Assembly: GCA_900299145.1 (NCBI GenBank)
Contig: OMIN01000011.1
Location: 1 to 56,708 of the forward strand
Origin: Betaproteobacteria bacterium
Lineage (GTDB): Bacteria > Pseudomonadota > Gammaproteobacteria > Burkholderiales > SG8-41
DNA length: 56,708 bases
Reading direction: 5' to 3'
Shown here: positions 16,498 to 25,800 of the stretch, in pieces
Layout of the letters: every line of letters starts with the position of its first letter
Position numbering within the stretch: position 1 is the stretch's first letter
Translations under genes and position numbers: made by a program
Notes under the pieces: model-generated
The model's input: only the letters and a program-made list of their open reading frames with translations
The model's database searches: none
What the model was told of the DNA's origin: nothing

Positions 16498-17814
16498 ATG
16501 TCACGTTTCCCTATCCTTGTCTTGCTAATGCTCGTCAGCATGCCCGTGGTTGGAAACGCGCAATCGATAGACAGGGAGGGGTGGAACGCCAAGTTTCAAT
16601 CTACCTATATTTGGCAGGGCAAACAGCCGATTGGAGCACAGTACTCCGGTCCGAATAGCCTTTCACCGCAAAAGGAAAGAAGTTACTCGTTTACTGCCAC
16701 GGCGGCTCTGGGCTTCAGGCTTTGGCCGGGAAGTGAATTCTATGTCAATCCGGAAGGCGTGCAGGGCGTGCCCTTGTCCCGGTTAACCGGACTGGGCGGC
16801 TTTACCAATGGCGAAATTGCGCGCACTTCCGGTCCGAATTTGACTGTGTATCGCGCACGGCTCTTCATGCGTCAGTCTTGGGGCTTTGGCGGTGGTACGG
16901 AGAATATCGAATTGGACATCAATCAGCTGGCTGGCCTGGCGGACAAAAGACGTTTGGTTTTGACCGTGGGTAATCTGTCCGTTATTGACATCTTCGATGA
17001 TAATGCCTTTAGCCATGACCCACGCACGCAATTCATGAACTGGTCAATTATGACTCATGGCGCCTATGATTTTGCGGCAGACGCACGTGGCTATTCTGTC
17101 GGCGCCGCCCTGGAGTACTTTCACGATGACTGGGCCGTTCGTGCCGGCCGCTTCGCGCAACCCAAGGAACCCAATCAGCTCAAACTGGACTACGGCATAG
17201 ACAAACACTTTGGCGACCAGATTGAAGTGGAACGCGGCTACACGCTGAGCGGCCAGCCCGGAAAGATTCGCGTTTTGGTTTTTCGCAACTACGCGAAAAT
17301 GTCACGATTCAATGATGCTTTGGCGGTTGGAATAGCCACCGCAACAACACCGGATATCAACATTGTCCGGCTCTCGAATCAGGTCAAGCGCGGTATAGGT
17401 ATCAATATTGAACAGGCATTCTCCAATGATGCCGGCCTGTTTGCACGCGCCTTGTGGGCCGATGGAAAGACAGAGACATATGCGTTTACGGAAATTGATC
17501 AATCTATCTCGGGAGGCGTCGTGGTTAGAGGTACGCGGTGGGGGCGGGGCAAAGACAGTCTCGGCGTGGCTTATGCCAGCAACGGATTGTCGACTGAACA
17601 TCGCAATTACCTTGCCGCCGGGGGAATCGGCTACTTTATTGGAGATGGCAAACTGAACTACAGGCGTGAAAGCATAGTCGAAACCTATTACAGCCTGAGC
17701 ATGGGCAAGTATGCATGGCTGTCGCTGGGGTGGCAGCACATCAAACATCCGGCATACAACGCCGATCGTGGGGCGGTGACGGTGACGACATTGCGCCTGC
17801 ATACGGAATTTTGA
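16498..17814 (+). CDS. OprB-type carbohydrate-selective outer-membrane porin
   Basis: A 438-residue outer-membrane beta-barrel protein with a signal peptide (MSRFPILVLLMLVSMPVVG, cleavage after NAQ). OprB-like features are YIWQGKQPIGAQYSGPNSL, ATAALGFRLWPGSEFYVNPE (in part: LGFRLWPGSEFYVNPE), LGGFTNGE and YRARLFMRQSWGFGG, with a C-terminal strand ending in Phe (LRLHTEF). The family takes up sugars. In this block it might admit organophosphate or phosphonate substrates, which is inference. GTAAG lies nine bases before the ATG, so the ribosome site is weak. Confidence 0.82.
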   Translation: MSRFPILVLLMLVSMPVVGNAQSIDREGWNAKFQSTYIWQGKQPIGAQYSGPNSLSPQKERSYSFTATAALGFRLWPGSEFYVNPEGVQGVPLSRLTGLGGFTNGEIARTSGPNLTVYRARLFMRQSWGFGGGTENIELDINQLAGLADKRRLVLTVGNLSVIDIFDDNAFSHDPRTQFMNWSIMTHGAYDFAADARGYSVGAALEYFHDDWAVRAGRFAQPKEPNQLKLDYGIDKHFGDQIEVERGYTLSGQPGKIRVLVFRNYAKMSRFNDALAVGIATATTPDINIVRLSNQVKRGIGINIEQAFSNDAGLFARALWADGKTETYAFTEIDQSISGGVVVRGTRWGRGKDSLGVAYASNGLSTEHRNYLAAGGIGYFIGDGKLNYRRESIVETYYSLSMGKYAWLSLGWQHIKHPAYNADRGAVTVTTLRLHTEF

Positions 17815-18250
17815 GCGCAGCGTACGAGAACCGCCAATTACCATTCTGCGAGTTATTTTTCGCCTAATCATTGTCAGGCGCTGGCACAAAGCTGTGATCT
17901 AAATGCACTGATTAAGCAGCCTCGCTATAAACTGAATACCAAGAACCGTATCTGTGGTGACAATGGCGTTTTTCCAGCTAGAGCGCCAGCGATTTCAGTG
18001 CCTTTCACCGGTCATTTTTGTCTTGTCGCTTAAGTCATAAAGTACGCAAGTGTGGGGCCGAATTTTGTGTTTGTCGCTGCCGATGTCGTAGGCACTGTCG
18101 TCCTTCGCATTACGTCATGCCTTCGCCCGCTGTATGTCTTTTGGTAAACGTGGGGAAAACGTGACACATTCGGCGATTCGCTGCGTTGCTCGACGAGTGT
18201 AAGTAATTGAGGGTGGGTCATTTTCACTCGTTAAACTGCGATACTTCGAT
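17815..18250. other. Intergenic stretch without recognised gene
   Basis: No open frame here has a credible family match or ribosome site. It lies directly left of a truncated tRNA gene and could hold decayed mobile-element sequence, but I cannot identify an integrase remnant. Confidence 0.5.
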
Positions 18251-18295
18251 CTTTTAATCCGTTGGTCGCGAGTTCGAATCTCGCACCTCCTACCA
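18251..18295 (+). pseudogene. 3' fragment of a tRNA-Lys(UUU)-like gene (possible att site)
   Basis: The 45 bases begin in the anticodon loop (CTTTTAATCCG, anticodon TTT) and run through the variable region, a perfect T arm (GCGAG, loop TTCGAAT, CTCGC), the acceptor strand ACCTCCT and an encoded ACCA. No D arm, 5' acceptor strand or 5' anticodon stem is present upstream, so the gene is truncated. Such 3' fragments are typical of integrase attachment sites. Confidence 0.8.
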
Positions 18296-18316
18296 GTTTT
18301 TCTTTGATTAGCATCA

Positions 18317-18346
18317 AGGGGTTACGCGTCAGCGTAGCCCTTTTTT
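18317..18346 (+). terminator. Rho-independent terminator after the tRNA fragment
   Basis: Stem GGGTTACGC (18319-18327), loop GTCA, stem GCGTAGCCC (18332-18340) with one G-U pair, then six T. It sits where the terminator of an intact tRNA gene would be. Confidence 0.9.
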
Positions 18347-18723
18347 GTTTGCTGGCTTTGTTCTGTGTTATTGCGAAGGCCTCCAGAGGTTGCATGTCTC
18401 GCAAAGGCTGCCGTTTGGGATGAGTCCCAGGTAATCGTAGGCGACTCCCTTGTCCCAGACCCTGGAATCTCCAAGATTTCCACTCTGACGGCCACTGCAT
18501 GGCGTTAGCAGTTGCCCGCACGGGACAATCTAGCGAGAAGCCTGCAGGTTTGCCCTGCACCAAGCGGACTGCCCCGACTTTTCCCGATATGGAACTTGCC
18601 TGACATGTGCCTTGCTAATGACGCATGCCGGGCAGTTACCGAGATTAGTGCAAGACCGACAAGCGCTCCGGCGTTGACCTCAATCAATGCTTCGCTTGCG
18701 GCAGCATCTAATCTGGCTGCATC
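18347..18723. other. Intergenic stretch without recognised gene
   Basis: Short open frames occur on both strands but none has a recognisable product. One minus-strand frame runs back through the tRNA fragment and is an artefact. The promoter of the radical SAM gene presumably lies here. Confidence 0.5.
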
Positions 18724-19674
18724 ATGAGCATCGTTGATCGCATAGACGCCACCACCCGCATTCCGTTAAGCCACCGGCAGGCCGACCCGCCGGCGCCGCG
18801 CAGTGTCAAGATCGAAATATCACCGCGGTGCAATTTTCGTTGTGGTTTTTGCGCGCTGCGTACGCGTGAGGTGCAACCGAAGTGGGATATGGATTTTGGC
18901 CTCTTTAAGCGCATCACGCGCGAAATGCGCGAGGCTGGCGTCGAGGAAATCGGCGTGTTCTACCTTGGCGAATCGTTCATGAATCCGCGCCTGCTGGTCG
19001 ATTGCATCCGCTACCTCAAGCAGGACATTGCGATGCCGTATGTGTTTCTGACTTCCAACGCCTCCATGGCATTCCCGGAGGCTGTGGAGGCCTGCATGAA
19101 CGCAGGGCTGGATTCGCTGAAATGGTCAGTCAACGCCGCGGACGAAACGCAATTCGAGAAAATCATGGGGGTCGCCGGCAAGCTGTTTCACCGGGCGCTC
19201 GACAATATCCGAAGCGCCTGGAATGCGCGGCAGCAACATGGATACAAGACAGGGCTTTACGCCTCATCGATACAATATGACGGCGAACAACTCGCGAGGA
19301 TGGAAGCGCTTCTGAACGCGCATGTGCGTCCTTATGTGGATCAGCATTACTGGTTACCGCTGTACTCCATGGGCGCTTTTGCCACGCAGCGCGAGGAGCA
19401 GCTCGGCTACCGGCCCACTGCCGGCAATCAGGGAAGGCTTGATGCCCTGCGTGAACCGCTGCCCTGCTGGTCGGCGTTCACCGAAGGCCATGTCACCGCC
19501 GAAGGCAAACTGTCTGCTTGCTGCTTTGACGCCACGGCCAACTGGACCATGGGTGACCTGAACCGGCAATCATTCATGGAAGCCTGGAATTCAGCGCCAT
19601 TCGTGGCGCTGCGCCAGGCGCATTTGCGCAAGGATGTACGCGGCACGGTGTGCGAGCACTGTATTGCTTACTGA
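18724..19674 (+). CDS. Radical SAM/SPASM-domain protein of unknown substrate
   Basis: A 316-residue radical SAM enzyme. The cluster motif is CNFRCGFC (C36, C40, C43). The C-terminus has a SPASM/twitch-like cysteine set (PCWSAF, KLSACCFD, TVCEHC at 310 and 313) for an auxiliary iron-sulfur cluster. The central part fits the partial TIM barrel (GVFYLGESFMNPRLL, LKWSVNAAD). Related proteins modify peptides or act on small molecules, and the substrate is not evident. No precursor peptide is visible nearby. It is convergent with the nar operon, with no sign of functional linkage. Confidence 0.85.
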   Translation: MSIVDRIDATTRIPLSHRQADPPAPRSVKIEISPRCNFRCGFCALRTREVQPKWDMDFGLFKRITREMREAGVEEIGVFYLGESFMNPRLLVDCIRYLKQDIAMPYVFLTSNASMAFPEAVEACMNAGLDSLKWSVNAADETQFEKIMGVAGKLFHRALDNIRSAWNARQQHGYKTGLYASSIQYDGEQLARMEALLNAHVRPYVDQHYWLPLYSMGAFATQREEQLGYRPTAGNQGRLDALREPLPCWSAFTEGHVTAEGKLSACCFDATANWTMGDLNRQSFMEAWNSAPFVALRQAHLRKDVRGTVCEHCIAY

Positions 19675-19796
19675 GCGGCGCCTTGGCACGTCAATTCGGC
19701 AGTCCAGGAGCGCATTTGATAGCCGTGTTAACCCGCAGGACTACGTTGGCACCGTTGCGGACGGTAAGTAAGTTCGTGCTGAATGCCGCACGTCGA

Positions 19797-19826
19797 TATA
19801 ACCATCTGTTTTAATTGATATTTTCA
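19797..19826 (+). repeat. AT-rich boundary motif, copy 2
   Basis: Reads ATAACCATCTG followed by TTTTAATTGATATTTTCA. The tail supplies the narI stop codon on the minus strand (19824-19826). Confidence 0.6.
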
Positions 19827-20510
19827 GCCTCTGGTGCGCACGATTTGATAGGCGCGCGTCAGGTAGCTCACAGCGCCAAAGCCGCTCCAGATGTGCACCA
19901 GACGTGAGAATGGAAACAGCACAAACAGCGTCATCCCAAGCATCAGGTGCAGCTTGTAGATCCAATGCACGTCCGCGATGAAATCAGCGGCGCCCGCGCG
20001 GAACGTCACAATGTGCTGTGCCCACTGGCCCAGGAGTACCATCACGCCACCGTCGCGATGCCCCAGCGAAACGACGATGCTCGCCAACCCCAACAGCAGT
20101 GTCGCGAGTATCCATAGCAAGATAAATATATCCATGCGCGTCGAGGTCACGCGGATGCGTGGTTCAGTCAGACGGCGATGCACCAGCAATAGCAGACCAA
20201 CAAGGCACATGCCGCCGAACACGCCGCCGGCGACAATGGCGACCATCTGCTTGGCTTCTGTGGAAAGCCCCAGCGCGTGATACAGCTCTTTGGGTGTCAG
20301 CAGCCCCACGAAATGCCCCGCAAATAGCGCAAGAATGCCAATGTGAAACAGATTGCTGCCCAAACGCAGTTGCCCGCGCCGCAGCAACTGGCTGGAATCG
20401 CTTTTCCACGTGTATTGTTCGCGGTCGAAGCGAATCAGGCTGCCCAGCAGAAATACGGCCAGCGCGAGATACGGATAGATGCCAAATGCGAAGTTGTGCA
20501 GGTAGCTCAT
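19824..20510 (-). CDS. narI: Respiratory nitrate reductase gamma subunit NarI
   Basis: NarI is the membrane cytochrome b that oxidises quinol and passes electrons to NarH. The 228 residues have five hydrophobic segments, including FHIGILALFAGHFVG and HWIYKLHLMLGMTLFVLFPF (the His-rich helices that bind the two hemes), and a C-terminal RLVHIWSG. ATG 20510 is chosen because it overlaps the narJ stop (ATGA) and has GAGGAG upstream; a longer frame to 20567 lies within narJ. It is the last gene of the operon. Confidence 0.96.
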   Translation of the reverse strand: MSYLHNFAFGIYPYLALAVFLLGSLIRFDREQYTWKSDSSQLLRRGQLRLGSNLFHIGILALFAGHFVGLLTPKELYHALGLSTEAKQMVAIVAGGVFGGMCLVGLLLLVHRRLTEPRIRVTSTRMDIFILLWILATLLLGLASIVVSLGHRDGGVMVLLGQWAQHIVTFRAGAADFIADVHWIYKLHLMLGMTLFVLFPFSRLVHIWSGFGAVSYLTRAYQIVRTRG

Positions 20511-21172
20511 CTTGACGCTCCTCGGTGAAAGTGAATGACTGACTCCGTTTGTGGGCGCGGAGGACAAGACGCACCGCCAAATGCCGGTTGCTCCGCCCAG
20601 AGCCTGTCAAGCTCCGCCGGATCGTCCTCACGCTGAATTTCGGCTTCGTCGATTACGATGTGCTCGGCGCGATGCCCTGCCAGCGATAACAACGCGTTGA
20701 ACACTGCCGCATAGTGGCTGCCGCGTTTGGCGAGTCGCGCGCCAATGCCGTCAAGAATGTGCGCCGTGTCTTGAAGCTGCTTTACGGCTTCTTTATGCGG
20801 CAGCAGCGACAGATATTCGAGGAATGCGGGCAGAAAATCCGGCAATTCCTGTCCGGCGAGGATCAGCCCTTTTTCTGCGTACATCCCGGCAAGATCGACC
20901 ATCGCCTGGCCACGGTCGCGCGATTCGCCATGCACGTGCTCAAAAAGATGCAGCGACAGAGAGCGAACACGGTCAAAAAGTTCGACATAACTTTCCTGCG
21001 CTGCCAGCAGATCGCTATGGCGCACGTGCTCCGAAAGCCGCGAAATGCCTGTGCGTCCCGCTCTGGGCAGCAAATCCTCGGTGGCAATCACAGCTTCGAT
21101 TTCGCCAAGGGCATCCACCAACGCCGGTTCGGGATAGGCGAGCAACGCGCCAAGTGCCTTGAAGGTTTTCAA
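20507..21172 (-). CDS. narJ: Nitrate reductase chaperone NarJ
   Basis: NarJ is the cytoplasmic chaperone that holds NarGH until the molybdenum cofactor is inserted and then delivers it to NarI. The 221 residues show LGALLAYPEPALVDAL, the central SYVELFDRVRSLSLHLFEHVHGESRDRGQAM (in part: ELFDRVRSLSLHLFEHVHGE) and DFLPAFLEYLS, as in the family. It sits ten bases after narH and overlaps narI by four bases. Confidence 0.95.
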   Translation of the reverse strand: MKTFKALGALLAYPEPALVDALGEIEAVIATEDLLPRAGRTGISRLSEHVRHSDLLAAQESYVELFDRVRSLSLHLFEHVHGESRDRGQAMVDLAGMYAEKGLILAGQELPDFLPAFLEYLSLLPHKEAVKQLQDTAHILDGIGARLAKRGSHYAAVFNALLSLAGHRAEHIVIDEAEIQREDDPAELDRLWAEQPAFGGASCPPRPQTESVIHFHRGASR

Positions 21173-21182
21173 ATGTGGCTCC

Positions 21183-22715
21183 TTACTTGATCTGTTTGAT
21201 GGGAATCATCTTTTTACCTTTGCCGCCAAACAGGCTGGTTTTGCTGCTGCCATCCGAGCAACCATTCCCGAACGAAAAGCCACACCCGCCCTTCAGGTCA
21301 TAGGCGTTTTCCGCATATTCGCGGTGCGTGGTCGGAATGACGAAGCGGTCTTCATAGTTGGCTATTGCCATGATGCGGTACATATCTTCGACTTCCGTCA
21401 CCGTGAGATTAGCCTGCGCCAGCAGCGCCGCGTCGTCACGCTTTTCCACGTGACGTGCGCGCATGAAGGCACGCATCGCGAGCATGCGCTCCAGCGCGTG
21501 GGCGACAGGTGCCTCGTCGCCGGCGGTGAGCAGATTGGCGAGGTACTTGAGCGGAATGCGCAGCGATTTCACATCGGGCAACGCGCCCTTCGATTCCATC
21601 AACCCGCTGCTGGCCGCGGCGCTCACTGGTGACAGCGGGGGCACATACCACACCATCGGCAGCGTGCGATACTCAGGATGCAACGGCAGTGCCACTTTCC
21701 AATCCATCGCCATCTTGTAGACCGGCGATTCACGCGCAGCCTTCAGCCATGCCTCCGGCACGCCATCTTTCCGCGCCTGTTCCTGCACCTCGACCGCGTG
21801 CGGATCCAGAAAAACACCGAGCTGGGCTTTATAGAGATCCTTATCGTTTTCCACGCTCGCAGCGTGCTCAATGCGGTCGGCATCGTAGAGCAGGACGCCG
21901 AGGTAACGAATGCGTCCCACGCAGGTTTCCGAACAAACCGTGGGCTGTCCGGCCTCGATGCGCGGGTAACAGAAGATGCACTTCTCTGCCTTGCCGCTGT
22001 TCCAGTTGTAATAAATCTTTTTGTAGGGGCAGGCGGATACGCACATGCGCCAACCGCGGCATTTGTCCTGATCAATCAGCACTACGCCGTCTTCCTCGCG
22101 CTTGTAGATCGAGCCCGATGGGCAGGCGGCAACGCACGCCGGATTCAGGCAATGTTCGCACAGGCGCGGCAGATACATCATGAAGGTGCGCTCGAATTCA
22201 CCCACCATCTGCTTTTGCGCCGCCTCGAAGTTCGCCAGATTCTCGTCCTTGCTGCGCTTTTCGAATTCGCCTCCGAGGATTTCCTCCCAGTTCGGCCCCC
22301 ACTCGATTTTCTCCATGCGCTCGCCGGTAATCAGCGAACGAGGCCGGGCGGTCGGGGCGGCCTGCGATTCCGGTGCGTGGTGCAAATGCTCGTAATCGAA
22401 GGTGAACGGTTCATAGTAATCGTCGATCTCCGGCAGGTCCGGGTTGGCGAAAAGGTTCGACAGTACTTTCAGCCTGCCGCCGATTTTTGGCACGATCTTG
22501 CCGTTGGGTTTGCGTATCCAGCCACCCTTCCACTTTTCCTGGTTCTCCCATTGCTTGGGATAACCGATTCCGGGCTTGGTCTCGACATTGTTGAACCACG
22601 CGTATTCCATTCCTGGCCGTGATGTCCAGACGTTTTTGCAGGTGACAGAGCACGTGTGACAGCCGATGCACTTATCGAGATTGAGTACCATGCCGATCTG
22701 GGCGCGGACTTTCAT
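21183..22715 (-). CDS. narH: Respiratory nitrate reductase beta subunit NarH
   Basis: NarH is the iron-sulfur subunit that carries electrons from NarI to NarG. The 510 residues hold four cysteine groups: CIGCHTCSVTC, CEHCLNPACVAACP, CRGWRMCVSACP (Trp in place of one Cys, marking the 3Fe-4S cluster) and CIFCYPR with TVCSETC. The first 57 bases are a duplicate of sequence that overlaps the narG stop; the ATG used here is the downstream copy. A 92-bp insert with a REP-like palindrome separates it from narG. Translation is probably re-coupled by the relic frame ending at this ATG. Confidence 0.96.
   Translation of the reverse strand: MKVRAQIGMVLNLDKCIGCHTCSVTCKNVWTSRPGMEYAWFNNVETKPGIGYPKQWENQEKWKGGWIRKPNGKIVPKIGGRLKVLSNLFANPDLPEIDDYYEPFTFDYEHLHHAPESQAAPTARPRSLITGERMEKIEWGPNWEEILGGEFEKRSKDENLANFEAAQKQMVGEFERTFMMYLPRLCEHCLNPACVAACPSGSIYKREEDGVVLIDQDKCRGWRMCVSACPYKKIYYNWNSGKAEKCIFCYPRIEAGQPTVCSETCVGRIRYLGVLLYDADRIEHAASVENDKDLYKAQLGVFLDPHAVEVQEQARKDGVPEAWLKAARESPVYKMAMDWKVALPLHPEYRTLPMVWYVPPLSPVSAAASSGLMESKGALPDVKSLRIPLKYLANLLTAGDEAPVAHALERMLAMRAFMRARHVEKRDDAALLAQANLTVTEVEDMYRIMAIANYEDRFVIPTTHREYAENAYDLKGGCGFSFGNGCSDGSSKTSLFGGKGKKMIPIKQIK
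22659..22715 (-). repeat. 57-bp direct repeat, copy used as the present narH 5' end
   Basis: Identical over 57 bp to 22808-22864. Both begin with the ATG of narH on the minus strand and encode the first 19 residues up to CIGC. The copies are offset by 149 bp. Confidence 0.95.
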
Positions 22716-22761
22716 AATGCATCTCCAGCATGTCTGGTTATAAGTGCATCGCTAGAACTCT

Positions 22762-22782
22762 CCCTCCCCGTGGCGGGGAGGG
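22762..22782. repeat. REP-like palindrome in the narG-narH insert
   Basis: CCCTCCCCG, TGG, CGGGGAGGG forms a perfect 9-bp stem inside the 92-bp insert (22716-22807). The GC-rich flank (GGCTGGGGTAGGGGGAG) resembles REP-type elements dispersed in betaproteobacterial genomes. Confidence 0.75.
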
Positions 22783-22807
22783 CTGGGGTAGGGGGAGCGT
22801 TAAATCC

Positions 22808-22864
22808 ACAGCCGATGCACTTATCGAGATTGAGTACCATGCCGATCTGGGCGCGGACTTTCAT
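22808..22864 (-). repeat. 57-bp direct repeat, ancestral narH start copy
   Basis: The upstream copy in the direction of transcription. Its ATG overlaps the narG stop codon. It is identical to 22659-22715. Confidence 0.95.
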
Positions 22865-25800
22865 CACACCACCTCCTTCACGGCAGAAGCCTGTTCCCCA
22901 TCAAGCCAATCCACCTTCGCCATTTTGCGCACGATCACGAATTCATCGCGGTTGGTGCCGATAGTGCCGTAGTAGTTAAAGCCGTAACTCTGCTGTGCAT
23001 ACCCCCCGATCATGTGCGTGGGCTTTACCACGGCACGGGTTACCGAGTTGTGAATGCCGCCACGCGTGCCGGTGATTTCGGACCCGGGCACGTTCACGAT
23101 CTTTTCCTGTGCGTGATACATGAGGATCATGCCCTCGTTCACGCGCTGCGAAACCACTGCTCGGGCGGCAAGTGCGCCATTCAGGTTATAGGCTTCGACC
23201 CAATCGTTGTCCTCGATGCCGGCTTTCCTGGCATCGGTTTCGGACAGCCACACAATTGGTCCGCCGCGGGAGAGCGTCAACATCAACAGGTTGTCGGTGT
23301 AAGTGGAATGAATGCCCCATTTCTGGTGCGGCGTGATGAAGTTGAGCACTATCTCCGGGTTGCCGTTGCCGCGCTTGCCCAATAGCGGGCTGACCGTGCG
23401 TGTGTCGATCGGCGGCCGATAGACGCATAGCGTTTCGCCAAAGGCCCGCATCCACGGGTGATCCTGGTACAACTGTTGGCGCCCGGTAAGTGTGCGCCAC
23501 GGGATCAGTTCGTGCACATTGGTGTAGCCGGCGTTGTAGCTGACGTGCTCGGACTCTATGCCACTCCACGTGGGGGACGAAATGATCTTGCGCGGTTGTG
23601 CCTGCAAGTCGCGAAAGCGCAGCTTGTCCTCCTCGCGCGCGTTGGCGAGATGCGTGTGGTCGCGTCCGGTAATCTCCGACAAGGCCTTCCAGGCCTTTAC
23701 CGCGACTTCGCCGTTGGTTTCCGGTGCAAGCGACAGAATGACTTCGGTGGCATCAATGTCGGATTCAATCCGCGGCAGCCCTTGGGTGGTTCCCTCCTCG
23801 GAGACCGTATTGTTGAGCTTGCCGAGAAACTCCACCTCGTGCTGCGTATTCCAAGCTATCCCCTTGCCTCCGTTGCCCACCTTGCTCATCAGTGGCCCCA
23901 GTGCGGTAAAGCGTTTGTATACATTCGGATAATCACGTTCGACCACAATCATCGAAGGCATGGTCTTGCCAGGCACCGGCTCGCACTCACCGCGTTTCCA
24001 GTCCTTAACCTCCAGCGGTTGCGCCAGTTCGGTAGGCGTGTCGTGCAGTGTGGGCGCCAGCACCAGGTCCTTCTCCACGCCCAGGTAACCCGTCGCCAGT
24101 TCGGAAAACTGCTTCGCGAAGCCCTTGTAGATCTCCCAATCGCTGCGTGCCTGCCATACCGGGTCTATCGCCGCCGACAGCGGGTGTATGAACGGATGCA
24201 TGTCTGAGGTATTGAGATCGTTCTTTTCGTACCAGGTCGCCGGTGGCAGCGCCACGTCCGAGTACAGGCACGTGGTTGACATGCGGAAGTCGATGGTCAC
24301 CAGCAAATCGAGCTTGCCTTCCGGGGCTCCGACGTTCCCCGCGCCGTTGTCCACGTCGCGCCACGTGACTTCCTCCGGCTTGTCGCCACCGAGCGCACCC
24401 AAATCCTTGCCCTGCACCCCATGTTTGGTGCCGAGCAGGCGTTTAAGAAAGTACTCGTGGCCCTTGCCGGATGACCCCAGCAGATTTGAACGCCACACAA
24501 AGAGGTTACGCGGGAAGTTGGCGGGGTTGTCCGGGTCTTCGCACGACATTTTCAGCTTGCCGGACTTCAGCTCGCGTACCGCGTAGTCCTTCGGATCCAT
24601 GCCCGCGGCTGCGGCTTCTTTGCACACCTGCAAGGGGTTGGTCTGCAATTGCGGGGCGGAAGGGAGCCAACCCATGCGCTCCGAGCGCACATTAAAGTCG
24701 ATCAGGCTGCCGGAGTACTGTTTCGCGTCAGCGAGTGGCGAGAGAATTTCCGGCACCCGCAGCGACTCGTACCGCCACTGATCCGTGTGGTTGTAAAAAA
24801 ACGAAGTCGAGTTCATGTGCCGCGGCGGACGCGCCCAGTCAAGCGCAAACGCCAGTGCGGTCCAGCCGGTCTGCGGCCGGAGCTTTTCCTGACCGACGTA
24901 ATGCGCCCAGCCGCCGCCGGATTGCCCGACGCAGCCGCACATCGCCAGCAGATTGATCACCGAGCGGTAATTCATGTCGGCGTGGTACCAGTGATTCATG
25001 GCGGCCCCGATGATCACCATTGACTTGCCCTGCGTCTTGTCGGCGTTGTCGGCGAATTCCCGGGCAACCTGAATCACCTGCGCGCGGGGGACACCGGTGA
25101 TTTTTTCCTGCCACGCCGGTGTATAAGGGGTGTCATCGTCAAGGCTTTTTGCCACGTACCCGCCGCCCAGACCGCGATCCACGCTGTAGTTGGCGAGCAG
25201 CAGATCAAACACGGTAGCGACCAGGGTCTCGCCGTCTTTCAATACCAGCTTCTTCACTGCGACGTTGCGCTTGAGTACGTCTTCACGCTTGCTGGCAGTG
25301 AAGTGCACATGCTCGATGCCGCCGAAATAGGGGAATGCGACCGGTACGACTCCGTCCTGGGCGCCAATCAGCGTGAGCCGCAGCTTCGTATCCGTACCCG
25401 TCTGGCCGGATTTCTCCTCGAGATTCCATTTGCCTTTTTCGCCCCAGCGATAGCCGATCGCGCCGCGTGGGGCGACGACTTTGCCGCTCGTTTCGTCGAT
25501 AGCGGCGGTCTTCCAATCAGGGTTGTTGGCTTCACCCAAACCATCCGCAAAGTCGGAGGCCCTCACGAAGCGGTCCGGCACGTAGGCCTCGCCGCGTTTC
25601 ACCAGCCGAACCAGCATCGGCATGTCGGTGTAGCGCCGGCAGTAGTCGGTGAAATAAGCCGACTTGCCGGTGTTGTGATATTCCGAGAGGATCACATGGC
25701 CCATCGCCATGCCGAGTGCTGCATCGGTACCCTGTTTCGGGTGCAGCCACAAATCGGAAAGCTTCGCGACTTCGGAATAGTCGGGCGTCACCGCCACGGT

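Larger units (their letters stand above)
22712..22864 (-). pseudogene. 50-codon relic of the original narH 5' end
   Basis: The ATG at 22864 overlaps the narG stop (TGATG), which was presumably the ancestral narG-narH junction. The frame encodes the first 19 residues of NarH, then runs through the 92-bp insert (GFNAPPTPALPATGREGESS and beyond) and stops at a TGA (22714-22712) that overlaps the present narH ATG (ATGA). The peptide has no expected function. The frame may keep ribosomes moving from narG to narH. Confidence 0.8.

Noticed and set aside
18030-18227. Possible integrase remnant left of the tRNA fragment
   Set aside because: The translation shows no tyrosine-recombinase catalytic motif (R, H-x-x-R, Y); nothing beyond position supports it.
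18231-18563. Minus-strand open frame through the tRNA fragment
   Set aside because: It contains the GGARFELATNGL-type peptide that arises from reading tRNA genes in reverse; no domain and no ribosome site.
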